Shown here piece after piece: positions 50,270 to 58,933 of a stretch of DNA of 64,000 bases (position 1 is the first letter of the stretch; each line of letters begins with the position of its first letter). The notes beneath the pieces are model-generated. The model worked only from the letters and a program-made list of their open reading frames with translations, searched no databases and was not told the DNA's origin. The DNA is from Chloroflexota bacterium (lineage in GTDB: Bacteria; Chloroflexota; Dehalococcoidia; Lucifugimonadales; UBA3495). A program made the translations under genes and the position numbers. The stretch covers positions 30,202 to 94,201 of the forward strand of contig VXOH01000020.1 of NCBI GenBank assembly GCA_009840135.1, read 5' to 3'.

Positions 50270-51586
50270 TTAATCAGTCTTAACAGAGGCCGCGCCGTCC
50301 AGGGGCAGTCCCTGCAGGGCCCAGGGGCTGGCCTGGCTTACTTCCACATTTACCAGTTGGCCAGGGCGCACTCTGGCATCCAGTTCTTCGTCGGCGTTGA
50401 TGAAGACCAGCTTATCGGTGCGGGTGCGGCCCTGCCACTTGCCCCGCTTGCGGCCCTCCACCAGTACTTCCATTGTTTCCCCCACCAGGGCGGCGTTGGT
50501 CTCCCGCAGGATGCTCTCCTGCAAGGTGTCCAATTCCTTCATGCGGCGGTCCTTCACGTCCTTGGGAACGTCGTCCTCCATGGTGCGGTGGGCGATAGTG
50601 CCCGGGCGGGTGGAGTAGGCGGCGCAGTGGACCTTGTCGAAACGCAGTTCGGACACAAGATCCATGGTGCGGTCGAACTGCTCCTCGGTCTCACCGGGGA
50701 AGCCCACGATTATGTCGGTGCTCATGGACACGCCGGGGATGGTGTCGCGGATGCGTCCCACCAATTCCCGGTAGTGGTCGCGGGTGTAGGGGCGGCGCAT
50801 CTGCTTCAGGATCTCGTCGTCACCGGCCTGGACGGGCAGGTTTATGTGCTCACAGACCTTGGGCAGGTCGGCCACGGCCTGGATGATACGGTCGTCCATG
50901 TAGGAGGGGTGGGAGGTCAGGAAGCGAATGCGGTCCAGGTCTTCAATGGCATTGAGGCGGGTGAGCAGCAGGGACAGGTCGGGCTTGTCGGGCAGGTCGT
51001 ACCCATAGGCGTCCACCGTCTGGCCCAGCACGGTTACCTCGCGCACGCCCCGGTTCACCAGAAGTTCCACCTCCTGGACCACATCGTCCACCGGGCGGCT
51101 GACCTGGCGTCCCCGGCGATAGGGGATAATGCAAAAGGAGCACATCAGGTCGCAGCCGTGGATGATGGGCACGTAGCAGGTGACTTCGGGGTGGGCGGGA
51201 GCCAGGGAGCCAACGCAGCCCTCCCAGTCCAGGCCCTTGCGCTCGCCAATCAGCTCCAGAAGGGGCTCGAACTGCTGGGGCTGCATGAACAGGTCCACAT
51301 CGGGGAACCGCTTTTCCAGTTCGACAGTGTTGGGGCCGACCATGCAGCCCATGAGGGCCAGCACCCGGTCGGGTTGCTTCTTTTTGAGGGGATTGACCAT
51401 CCAGAGGTTGCCGACGACCTTGTTCTCGGCGCCCTGGCGTACCACGCAGGAGTTGAGGACGATGACGTCGGCGGCCTTGGCGGTATCCACCGGCTGAAGG
51501 CCAAGCTGCTCCAGGGCCGAACCGAGCCTTTCGGAGTCGGCCTTGTTCATCTGGCAGCCTATGGTCCAGATATAAAACGTATCCAT
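50270..51586 (-). CDS. miaB: tRNA-2-methylthio-N6-dimethylallyladenosine synthase
   Basis: 438 residues. N-terminal UPF0004 domain with its three Cys (TIGCQMNKADSERL, NSCVVRQGAENK, LMGCMVGPN), the radical SAM domain with CDLMCSFCIIPYRRGRQVSR, and a C-terminal TRAM domain from EVLVEGRKRGKWQGRTRTDK. It adds the methylthio group at A37 of tRNAs reading UNN codons. Confidence 0.95.
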   Translation of the reverse strand: MDTFYIWTIGCQMNKADSERLGSALEQLGLQPVDTAKAADVIVLNSCVVRQGAENKVVGNLWMVNPLKKKQPDRVLALMGCMVGPNTVELEKRFPDVDLFMQPQQFEPLLELIGERKGLDWEGCVGSLAPAHPEVTCYVPIIHGCDLMCSFCIIPYRRGRQVSRPVDDVVQEVELLVNRGVREVTVLGQTVDAYGYDLPDKPDLSLLLTRLNAIEDLDRIRFLTSHPSYMDDRIIQAVADLPKVCEHINLPVQAGDDEILKQMRRPYTRDHYRELVGRIRDTIPGVSMSTDIIVGFPGETEEQFDRTMDLVSELRFDKVHCAAYSTRPGTIAHRTMEDDVPKDVKDRRMKELDTLQESILRETNAALVGETMEVLVEGRKRGKWQGRTRTDKLVFINADEELDARVRPGQLVNVEVSQASPWALQGLPLDGAASVKTD

Positions 51587-51614
51587 GATAAATGCTTGCT
51601 ATTCTATCCAGCTA

Positions 51615-51638
51615 GCCCGGCACCTGAAAATGCCGGGC
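51615..51638 (-). terminator. Hairpin after tRNA-Ser
   Basis: GCCCGGCA pairs with TGCCGGGC around an 8-base loop, between the tRNA 3' end and miaB. No T-run follows, so it may be a processing or weak termination structure. Confidence 0.45.
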
Positions 51639-51659
51639 GGGAAGGGTCAAAAGCCAGGG

Positions 51660-51751
51660 TGGCGGAGGGAGTGGGATTCGAACCCACGATCCCGGTTTCC
51701 CAGGATAAGCGCTTAGCAGGCGCCCGCACTAGACCACTATGCGATCCCTCC
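51660..51751 (-). tRNA. tRNA-Ser (GCU anticodon)
   Basis: Read from 51751 down, the acceptor GGAGGGA pairs with TCCCTCC, followed by discriminator G and an encoded CCA. The anticodon loop CTGCTAA gives GCU. The long variable arm marks a class II tRNA, as for serine, and GGTTCGAATCC is the T loop. Confidence 0.95.
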
Positions 51752-51963
51752 GGAATTTGGGTATCCAATATAGCAGATTGGGGGTTTGGGGACAACTTTG
51801 GGAGTTGTTGGCTGATGCACCAATTCAGGCACGGTTGGGCGGACTTGCACATTGGCCGTACGCTTCGGGCCCCTTTATTCCGCTGCTACTCAACAAAGAT
51901 AAGATGAGGTACGCCTATTGCCGTTGGCGTACCTCTGACATACCGCCGGGATTTTGGCTTAAT

Positions 51964-53040
51964 TCAGAACATGCACCGCACCGAAAGCTCGGCGCAGGTG
52001 TCGCGGATGAACTGCACCACGTCCGGGTGCAGGGGGATTCCTTCTTCACGGCGCACGGCTTCCATTTCAGCTTCGGGCTGGCCCGCTACCAGGACCCTCT
52101 CGTGGCCCGGGGCCGGTTTGGTGCTCTTCATCATTTGGAGCCAGCCGTCCATTTCATCCTTGAAGTGGTCCGGGTCGTCAAATCCGGCCACGTTGTAGGC
52201 GGCGACGTAGTGGCCAAAATTGGGGCGTCCGGGGACGGCGCCGTAACCGAATCCGGTGAGCACACCGGCCAGGATGTCCACCACACAGGCCAGACCGTAG
52301 CCCTTGTGGGACCCCAGCTCGCGGGTAGCGCCCACGGGCAGCAGGTGGTAGTTCTCCGGTACGGGCACCTCTTCCATGATGGGAGTGCCGTCCTCGGAGG
52401 CCAGCCAGCCCGGCTCCAGGTCAGCGCCCAGGCGGCGGGCAATTTCAATCTTGTTCTGGGCCACGGAGCTGGTGGCAGCGTCGAACACAAAAGGCGCTTC
52501 ATTCCGGGAAGGCACTGCCACCGCAATGGGGTTCGTGCCCAGGCGCGGCTCGGCGCCGAAGGTGGGGACCATGCGGGGCGGCGCGCTGGTCATGCACACG
52601 CCGATCATGTCGTGTTCCAGGGCCAGCATGGCGTGGTAGGAGGCCATACCCAGGTGGCGGGAGTTGCCGATGGTCACCATGCCCACGCCCACTTCGCTGG
52701 CCTTGCGGATGGCGATTTCCATGGCCTTGGGAGTGACGATGGTGCCCAGCCCCCGGTCGGAGTCCACGGCGGCGGTGGCGGCGGTTTCGCGGACAATGCT
52801 GATGTTGGGTTGCGGGTTAATTTCCCCGCGCTGGTAGCCGCCCAGGTAGCTGCGGAGCATGTTGGAGACGCCGTGGCTGTCCACGCCCCTCAGGTCGGCC
52901 AGCACCAGCACGTCGGCGCCCAGTTCAGCATCCTCCGGGGGCACCCCCACCTTTTCGAATATGGAGGCGACGGTGGATTTAAGGTCGTCGCCGGGTACGT
53001 TGATGGCCTCGTCCAGGCTAACTCGGAATCTTGGCAGCAC
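51964..53040 (-). CDS. Ldh2/malate-L-lactate dehydrogenase-family oxidoreductase
   Basis: 358 residues from GTG 53040 (GGAG upstream). Family pattern: VLVLADLRGVDSHGVSNML (substrate His), VGMVTIGNSRHLGMASYHAM, TNPIAVAVPS, and ELGSHKGYGLACVVDILAGVL. These NAD(P)-dependent enzymes reduce 2-oxo acids and are common in catabolic gene sets of SAR202-type genomes. Specific substrate unknown. Confidence 0.9.
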   Translation of the reverse strand: MLPRFRVSLDEAINVPGDDLKSTVASIFEKVGVPPEDAELGADVLVLADLRGVDSHGVSNMLRSYLGGYQRGEINPQPNISIVRETAATAAVDSDRGLGTIVTPKAMEIAIRKASEVGVGMVTIGNSRHLGMASYHAMLALEHDMIGVCMTSAPPRMVPTFGAEPRLGTNPIAVAVPSRNEAPFVFDAATSSVAQNKIEIARRLGADLEPGWLASEDGTPIMEEVPVPENYHLLPVGATRELGSHKGYGLACVVDILAGVLTGFGYGAVPGRPNFGHYVAAYNVAGFDDPDHFKDEMDGWLQMMKSTKPAPGHERVLVAGQPEAEMEAVRREEGIPLHPDVVQFIRDTCAELSVRCMF

Positions 53041-53239
53041 GGTTTTTCTCCTATGTGAAGCGTGTTAGATGAAACATGGGGGGCAGGACTGGCGGGACAG
53101 GGGTCCGGGAGCGCCACTTCACCCCATCCTCACATTTCCCGACCTTCCGAAAAAGGTCCCTACCGATGATTAAGTTGCCAAACTGATGAGAAACTCGGTG
53201 GGGTCTGATTTGCCGAGGGCGGCGGTGGATAACTGCTGG

Positions 53240-53494
53240 CTATCGAAGTTCGCCGGGGTTCCCATCCAGCATACTTTGCAGACCGGAGCTACCGATGTTG
53301 GTCTGCTTGGGGCCAAGGATATTTCCCAGCGTCTTCTGGCCCAGGATTTTGTTCTTGTCAGGCACAACGATTCTCCTGGGCCGCTGTTCCCCGGGGAACT
53401 GGCGGGTCAGGACCAGGCCATGCCTGCTGCGGCGCCTGATTTCCCAACCGTGACGGAGCAGCAGGGCAATCACCGGCAAAGCGTTGATTGCCAT
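53240..53494 (-). CDS. HicA-like mRNA interferase toxin
   Basis: 84 residues, four bases after the HicB stop. PVIALLLRHGWEIRRRSRHGLVL has the double-strand RNA-binding style of HicA with its conserved His, then RRIVVPDKNKILGQKTLGNIL ending the domain. Slightly atypical in having a longer C-terminal tail. Confidence 0.65.
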   Translation of the reverse strand: MAINALPVIALLLRHGWEIRRRSRHGLVLTRQFPGEQRPRRIVVPDKNKILGQKTLGNILGPKQTNIGSSGLQSMLDGNPGELR

Positions 53495-53498
53495 CGGG

Positions 53499-53831
53499 TC
53501 AGGCTGTTATGCCTGCCACAGCTAACAGACGCACCGGTTGCTCCTCTTGCTGAGAGGCAGGCGTGTCGTAGCGGATCCCCTGGCCGTTGAGGTAGGCCCG
53601 TAAGTCCTCGTCCTCAGCGATGCTGTTCAGGTAAAGCAGCACCAAGTCCATTAGCTCCTCTCGGGCCTCCTCCAGCGTATCCGCGGTGGTGGCTACACCC
53701 AGCGCCTCGCATTCGCCTTCCCAGCCGTACTCTGTTGACTCGTAGGCCAGGCCCAAGCGGACTACCAGATGTTCGGCATTATCCAAATTAGCGAGGAGTA
53801 CACACTCTTCACGGTAATTTTCAGCCGCCAC
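53499..53831 (-). CDS. HicB-like antitoxin
   Basis: 110 residues from GTG 53831 with AAGGAGG. LVVRLGLAYESTEYGWEGEC, then VATTADTLEEAREELMDLVL, is the partial RNase H fold of HicB. The tail LRAYLNGQGIRYDTP may contact HicA. No DNA-binding domain is visible, but a palindrome lies at the promoter. Confidence 0.65.
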   Translation of the reverse strand: MAAENYREECVLLANLDNAEHLVVRLGLAYESTEYGWEGECEALGVATTADTLEEAREELMDLVLLYLNSIAEDEDLRAYLNGQGIRYDTPASQQEEQPVRLLAVAGITA

Positions 53832-53863
53832 TACGAGGGCCTCCTTACCTGCACTGGGCTTTC

Positions 53864-53897
53864 ATTATACCAAATATGGCAGCCGGGAAATTTCCCG
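53864..53897 (-). promoter_or_regulatory. Promoter and palindrome for hicBA
   Basis: TATAAT on the minus strand (53869-53864) is 33 bases before the hicB start. Upstream is a perfect 14-bp palindrome, CGGGAAATTTCCCG (53884-53897), at the -35 position. It may be an operator. Confidence 0.45.
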
Positions 53898-53997
53898 TCG
53901 AAACGACACAGCTACCGCTGATGCAAAAGTCTGCATTCTGATGAAAAGGCCGACCTTCCTTCGCCCGGGGGCAAAGGACCAGTCCCGAAACCGGCAG

Positions 53998-54780
53998 TTA
54001 CAGGAAGGAGTTGGCCGCCTGCAAAAACTCCTCGGTCTTTTCCATCTGGGGCAGGTGGCCGCAGTTGTCTATGATTACCAGTTCGGAGCCCGGAATGGCC
54101 TGCCGGTACAGGTGGCCGCACTCCACCGGAGCCAGCTTGTCGTCGCGCCCCCACAGGATGCGGGTGGGAATGTTGACGCGGGCCAGCCGGTCGGCGAGGC
54201 TCAGGCTGTGCATGTATGGCTTCCAGCAGATGCGGACCGACATCTCCCGGTTGCGCTCCAGGACGGCCATCATTTCCGGAGAGGGAGCCTGGCCGAATAC
54301 CTCGTCATATTCGGGCGACTGGGAAGGGTCGTGGAACAACAGGTCAATTACCTGGGCGGGGGTGATGATAAAAACGTCCGCGATCTCCCCGTCATTGGGC
54401 TTGATGCCCACGGGGGCCACCAGCATGAGCTTGCTGAAAACGGGACCTGCTGCCGCAACCATTTCCGAGGCCAGCCAGCCGCCCATGGAGAAGCCCATGG
54501 CCCGACAGCCGTGGAGGCCCTGGCTCTCCACGAACCAGTTGTAAAAGCAGGCCAAGTCGTGCATGTTCTCCATCCACTCAGGACGCTCGGATTCGTCGTA
54601 CCCGGGGTGGGAAGGCAGGTACACGGTAAAGCGCTCGGACAGGGCATCGAGGTAGCGGAGCCAGCCGCCGCTGCCGCCGGCGCCGTGGAGCACCAGCAGG
54701 GGATCGCCGGAGCCACCCTTCCGCAGTTGCACCTTTGAGCCGCCAACCTCGACAAATTCCTCGGTAAAGTTTGCGGGCAT
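53998..54780 (-). CDS. Alpha/beta-hydrolase-fold protein
   Basis: 260 residues. LLVLHGAGGSGGWLRYLDAL (oxyanion HG), nucleophile GFSMGGWLASE, acid in IPTRILWGRDDKLAP and His in IIDNCGHLPQMEKTE. A lid segment (PAQVIDLLFHDPSQSPEYD) lies between. Looks like a C-C or ester hydrolase of the haloalkane dehalogenase/epoxide hydrolase/MhpC group, substrate unknown. Confidence 0.88.
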   Translation of the reverse strand: MPANFTEEFVEVGGSKVQLRKGGSGDPLLVLHGAGGSGGWLRYLDALSERFTVYLPSHPGYDESERPEWMENMHDLACFYNWFVESQGLHGCRAMGFSMGGWLASEMVAAAGPVFSKLMLVAPVGIKPNDGEIADVFIITPAQVIDLLFHDPSQSPEYDEVFGQAPSPEMMAVLERNREMSVRICWKPYMHSLSLADRLARVNIPTRILWGRDDKLAPVECGHLYRQAIPGSELVIIDNCGHLPQMEKTEEFLQAANSFL

Positions 54781-54947
54781 AGATTCTTAGCCTCCCAGCT
54801 TGCCATTTTGGTAGCACAATCCTACCCGCAGGCAGGGCGTGGGTCAAGGAAAGCAACTACTGTGGCTGTGCAGAAGCGGAATTAGCAAACTGGCAGAAAA
54901 ACAGGTGGAAGTAATAGAGTAATAACATCCCTGTGTCTGATATAGTC

Positions 54948-55109
54948 CTAAGGGGCCTCGTCAAATCCTTCCGCCATTCCGTTGGCCCTTCCGCTTTTGA
55001 AAGGGAATCCAGCTAACTGGATGGGCCAAACTCGAAAACGTTCTGAGTCAACACTGAATTCCGGTTTTGGCCGGAAAGACGAGCGAGGCAATTTGACGAC
55101 ACGCCCCGG
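54948..55109. repeat. MITE-like element B, copy 2 (diverged)
   Basis: Ends CTAAGGGGCCTCGTCAAAT and ATTTGACGACACGCCCCGG are inverted and contain the TCGTCAAAT motif of 23191-23330. The interior differs. It lies just before the Thr/Pro lipoprotein gene. Confidence 0.5.
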
Positions 55110-55172
55110 CCAGCAGGTTGAAAAGTTTGAGGATCACCAAAGCAGATGATAAATAGTTCAAGAGCACTGACC

Positions 55173-55922
55173 ATGTCTTTTCGAGCGTTGATTCCCGTGG
55201 CGCTGCTGTTGCTGATGGCGGCCTGCACCAGCGAGCCCGAGCCCGCCACGGTGGCGAGTCCCGATGTACAGGCTACGGTTCAGGCGGAGGTGGCCGCTGC
55301 CCTGGCCGCCGCGCCCACGGCCACGCCCTGGCCGACGAACACACCATATCCCACCCATACGCCGTATCCCACGGCCACACCCTATCCGCCGCCGGCCGCC
55401 CTGCCGACGAACACGCCCTGGCCGACCCATACGCCGTACCCCACGGCCACACCCTATCCGACCCATACGCCGTATCCGACGCCCACCCAGGCGGCGACCC
55501 AGACGCCGCTGCCTACTTACACGCCCTATCCGACGCCCGTTAGAGCAACGACTGTTACCCAGCAGGTGGCTCCCACGCCCACCGTTCCGGTGCGCCCGCA
55601 CCTGGAATCCGATTCCTACGTGGAGCGGGATACCACCGACCGGTCTAATCAGATACTTAGTACCCATATCCTGGGAGGCACCAATTGCGACCGTGTGGCG
55701 GACTTGAGCCGCGAGTTGAGCCGGGAGCAGGACAACGCCATCCTGAAGGTCTATGACATGAGGATAGTGGTCAGCAATTCTCGGAGGGTTGAGTGCGCCG
55801 GCGAGGCCAAGTGGAGCCGCGGAGACAATACGTCAATAATAATCTTCGTGGAATCCGACGGAGACGGGGACGAGTTCTATGGCTACCGGTTCCAATCCAG
55901 GGGATTTGAGGGCTTTAACTAA
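55173..55922 (+). CDS. Lipoprotein with YPTxTP repeat stalk
   Basis: 249 residues from ATG 55173; ATG 55146 adds nine residues. Signal with lipobox LMAACT. Residues about 48-135 are tandem copies of a Thr/Pro motif (TNTPYPTHTPYPTATPYP), encoded by a degenerate DNA repeat at about 55320-55545. The C-terminal 100 residues form a small domain with two Cys (TNCDRVADLSRELSREQDN, VECAGEAKWSRGDN). A rigid stalk holding it away from the membrane is inferred. Confidence 0.8.
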   Translation: MSFRALIPVALLLLMAACTSEPEPATVASPDVQATVQAEVAAALAAAPTATPWPTNTPYPTHTPYPTATPYPPPAALPTNTPWPTHTPYPTATPYPTHTPYPTPTQAATQTPLPTYTPYPTPVRATTVTQQVAPTPTVPVRPHLESDSYVERDTTDRSNQILSTHILGGTNCDRVADLSRELSREQDNAILKVYDMRIVVSNSRRVECAGEAKWSRGDNTSIIIFVESDGDGDEFYGYRFQSRGFEGFN

Positions 55923-56004
55923 AGGGTCAGATCATTTGCATTGATGGATGACCCTTCCGCTCGCCCAAGGCTGGTCGAAGGGCCGCCCATTCATGGTTCC
56001 GCCC

Positions 56005-56032
56005 GTAGGGGCGCTTCGTGAAGCGCCCCTAC
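56005..56032. repeat. Palindromic repeat type P, variant
   Basis: GTAGGGGCGCTTC and GAAGCGCCCCTAC flank a GT centre; variant of 1849-1876. Confidence 0.55.
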
Positions 56033-56238
56033 CCCGAACAGACCTGCCGGTTAGCCATCAATTCAACTGCGATAGGCAACCGGAAGCTGTTAGCCAACCC
56101 TTCCCCTTGCGAGGGAGGGTCAGGATAGGGGTGACGCTCCTGCGGAGGTTGTCGTTTCAGGGAACTGACAGGCCGCTTGATTATTCTTGAAACAGATCCT
56201 TGACGCCAGACTCGGTGGCGTTGCCGGTTTAATTCCAC

Positions 56239-56290
56239 AAACCGTTCGTGGTGATTTCGTCGAGAGGTTCACCACGAACGGTTTCTTTTG
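56239..56290 (+). terminator. Strong hairpin with T-rich tail
   Basis: AAACCGTTCGTGGTGA (56239-56254) and TCACCACGAACGGTTT (56269-56284) form a perfect 16-bp stem, followed by CTTTTG. Could end transcription from the lipoprotein gene, though 316 bases beyond it, or be a repeat remnant. Confidence 0.5.
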
Positions 56291-56329
56291 CACTCCTGAT
56301 TCCTCTATACAGACTCTTCCTTCCGGCTG

Positions 56330-56452
56330 CCATTTGCCCAGGGCAATCGCGTTATAGATTCAGGCTATAGGGGACGCAAATTCGGTTGGCAAAGGTCATG
56401 TGGCCCCGCCAGGGGAGGACGCGGGCGGCTGAGCTTACCGAAGGGCCCGGAG
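56330..56452 (+). ncRNA. Structured RNA candidate, GEMM-I-like core (tentative)
   Basis: CAGGGCAA, a TATAG/CTATA hairpin (56353-56369) and GGGGACGCAAA (56370-56380) resemble the core of c-di-GMP-I riboswitches (GGGCAA, hairpin, GGGACGCAAA). GGCTGAGCTTACC at 56427-56439 is a weak match to the closing part. A possible -10 TATACA lies at about 56306. It precedes serA by about 200 bases. Conserved key bases are incomplete, so this may be chance. Confidence 0.25.
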
Positions 56453-56664
56453 TCCTTCTACTCAGCCCGATTGCGGGTAGTGAAGTTAGTCCCAGGCATA
56501 GATTTTAGATGCTTCGGCGGAGTTTATCCTGAGCTTGGACGAAGGGCTCAGCATGACCGTCAATTAAAGGGCGATTGTCTTGGCCATTTACCTCGTCTTA
56601 ACACCCTGCCAACCCGGATGGTGTATTATTTGGCGAAACCAATAACATGGATGTGATCAAGTTT

Positions 56665-58242
56665 ATGGCAAGAGTTTTGGTATCGGACCCCATTGCTTCC
56701 GAAGGTGTGGAACTGCTTGATTCCAGGACGGACGTCAAGGTAAAGACGGGACTGAAACCCGATGAGCTGGTTGACGCAATCCCCAACTACGATGCCCTGG
56801 TGGTGCGCAGCGAAACCAAGGTGACGCCCCGGGTGATTGAAGCCGGGCAGAACCTGAAAGTAATCGCCCGGGCGGGCATCGGCGTGGACAACATAGACCT
56901 GGCTGCGGCAACCAGCGCGGGCATCGCCGTGGTCAATGCCCCCATTGGCAACACGGTGGCGGCGGCGGAACATTCTCTGGCGTTGATGCTGGCCCTGGCC
57001 CGGAACATCCCCCAGGCCTACCAGTCATTGAAACAGGGGGAGTGGCGGCGCAGCGCCTTCATGGGCATTGAAGTGCGAAACAAGTACCTGGGCGTGGTCG
57101 GCCTGGGCCGGGTGGGTTCCGAGGTGGCCCGGCGCGCCGCCAGTTTCGGTATGCACCTGCTGGCCTACGATCCCTTCGTCGGGGCCGACTACGCCCGTCG
57201 CCTGGGAGCGGAACTGCTGCCTTTGGACGAGTTGCTGGCCCGGGCGGATTTCATCACCCTGCACACTCCCTTAACGCCCTCTACTGCCAACCTGATTGGT
57301 GCGAAGGAACTGGCCCTGATGAAGCCCAGCGCGCGCCTGATTAATGTGGCGCGGGGAGAACTGATAGACGAGGATGCCCTGCTGGAAGCTTTGGAATCGG
57401 AAAAACTGGCCGCCGCCGCTCTGGACGTATTCGTCCAGGAACCGCCGCAAAACCAGGCGCTGGTGAGCCACCCCCGGGTGATGGCTACGCCTCACCTGGG
57501 CGCGTCCACCCAGGAGGCGCAGCGCGAGGTGGCCATAGAGGCGGCGGAGCAGGTGCTGGCGGTCCTGGAGGGCCGTCCGGCGCGCAATACCGTCAACGCT
57601 CCCTTTATGGCATCGGACGCTCACGAGTTGCTGTCGCCCTTCATACCCGTGGGAACCCTGCTGGGCAAGCTGCTGACCCACCTGGCCCAGAACCAGTTTG
57701 TGGGCGTAAACATATCCTACGAAGGGGAGATAGCCCAGCACGACACCATAATGCTCAAGTCGGCGGTGCTGGCAGGGGTGCTGACACCCGTAACCTCGGA
57801 GCAGGTCAACCTGATCAATGCGCCGGTGCTGGCCCAGCAGCGGGGCCTGAGCGTGACCGAGCACAAGTACTCGGAGGCCCACGAATACGCCAGCCTGATC
57901 ACGGTCACGCTGACCACCAGCAGCGGGGACTTTACCCTGGCGGGCACGTCCCTCCGCAACGAACCCCACATCGTCAAGGTCAACGACTACTGGCTGGACC
58001 TGCCGCCTTCCGCTCCCTACATGCTGTTCGTGGACAACCGGGACCAGCCCGGTTCCATCGGCGCGGTGGGCACCATTGCCGGTCGTCACAACATCAACAT
58101 CAGCTTCATGGAAGTTGGCCGCCTGAGCCTGCGGGGCCAGGCCATGATGGTGCTGGGCCTGGACGATCCGGTGCCGAACCATGTGCTGGAGGAGATCAAG
58201 GCCCTGTCCCACATCTCGGATGCGCGGTTGGTGAAGCTGTAG
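56665..58242 (+). CDS. serA: D-3-phosphoglycerate dehydrogenase
   Basis: 525 residues from ATG 56665; ATG 56647 also fits. First step of serine synthesis: 3-phosphoglycerate to 3-phosphohydroxypyruvate with NAD. Domains: catalytic part, Rossmann fold with GVVGLGRVGSEVARRAASFG, catalytic Arg/Glu/His in INVARGELIDEDAL and TPHLGASTQEAQ, the intervening ASB domain and a C-terminal ACT domain (MLFVDNRDQPGSIGAVG) that usually senses serine. Confidence 0.95.
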   Translation: MARVLVSDPIASEGVELLDSRTDVKVKTGLKPDELVDAIPNYDALVVRSETKVTPRVIEAGQNLKVIARAGIGVDNIDLAAATSAGIAVVNAPIGNTVAAAEHSLALMLALARNIPQAYQSLKQGEWRRSAFMGIEVRNKYLGVVGLGRVGSEVARRAASFGMHLLAYDPFVGADYARRLGAELLPLDELLARADFITLHTPLTPSTANLIGAKELALMKPSARLINVARGELIDEDALLEALESEKLAAAALDVFVQEPPQNQALVSHPRVMATPHLGASTQEAQREVAIEAAEQVLAVLEGRPARNTVNAPFMASDAHELLSPFIPVGTLLGKLLTHLAQNQFVGVNISYEGEIAQHDTIMLKSAVLAGVLTPVTSEQVNLINAPVLAQQRGLSVTEHKYSEAHEYASLITVTLTTSSGDFTLAGTSLRNEPHIVKVNDYWLDLPPSAPYMLFVDNRDQPGSIGAVGTIAGRHNINISFMEVGRLSLRGQAMMVLGLDDPVPNHVLEEIKALSHISDARLVKL

Positions 58243-58315
58243 GAGTGAGATGGGTGTTGGCTTTCTGTAGTTGGTGGTTAGAGAACAGGTAGAAGTTAAG
58301 GAATGGTGAGTAGCC

Positions 58316-58906
58316 ATGCCCCGGTGCGTTGTGCATAATGCCGCTGATATTGAGGCGCTGCAGGATCAGATTGGTAAGGCTGCCAAGAAGGCCCGCGAAA
58401 ATCTGAGTCGTCTGGTTGAAGAACCAATGGAAGCCCTGTACAAACTAAAGCTAAGGAGGAGCGGTTATAAACTGCTGGAAAAGGAACCAGACGATTCAGA
58501 CAACCTGATCGAGCAGCTGAACCAGACCTTCACAATGATGGCAACTCTAGCTGCGGCGCGGCGCTTGCTTGAATGCTTCCCTGAAACCAAATACAAAGGT
58601 TTACAATTGAACTTAGGCCGTGCTCACGGCCCGGACATCAAGAGTATAGGTTGGAATCTGGTGGAAGCCGAGGTGTTCGTGGCAGTCACTCCGCGCAATA
58701 ACCGCAAGCTCAAAGAAGATGTTTATAGAGTTGGCGAATCTAACGCTACCTATCGTTATGTTTTCTTTCATTGCCCTGACGAGAGATCTGGCCGAAGGAT
58801 CAAGTTAGAGGACAATTATAAACAATACTTGGGAAAGCAGCCGGGAATCAAAGTAGTGATTTGGTCGCTTGAGAAGTCCGAAATCTTGTGGAAAGACCAC
58901 AGATAA
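58316..58906 (+). CDS. Hypothetical protein, 196 aa
   Basis: Soluble, basic and helical at the N-terminus (IEALQDQIGKAAKKARENLS), then strands VEAEVFVAVTPRNNRKLKED, YRYVFFHCPDE and a C-terminal IKVVIWSLEKSEI. Codon use is more A/T-rich than in serA, suggesting later acquisition. The pattern GWNLVEAEVFVAV then K recalls nuclease-like folds but no motif is decisive. Family unknown. Confidence 0.6.
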   Translation: MPRCVVHNAADIEALQDQIGKAAKKARENLSRLVEEPMEALYKLKLRRSGYKLLEKEPDDSDNLIEQLNQTFTMMATLAAARRLLECFPETKYKGLQLNLGRAHGPDIKSIGWNLVEAEVFVAVTPRNNRKLKEDVYRVGESNATYRYVFFHCPDERSGRRIKLEDNYKQYLGKQPGIKVVIWSLEKSEILWKDHR

Positions 58907-58933
58907 ATGGAATCAAAAAAGGAGTAAATCAGC

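Larger units (their letters stand above)
55923..56646. other. 720-bp intergenic region before serA
   Basis: No gene. Contains repeat type P at 56005-56032, a repeat-like stretch at 56095-56205 similar to 23334-23455, the hairpin at 56239-56284, a structured-RNA candidate at 56330-56452 and a type S-like inverted repeat near 56515-56550. Confidence 0.5.

Noticed and set aside
56427-56440. TPP riboswitch suggested by GGCTGAG
   Set aside because: The other conserved TPP-box elements (such as CTGATCTGG and the GGGGTGC part) are missing.
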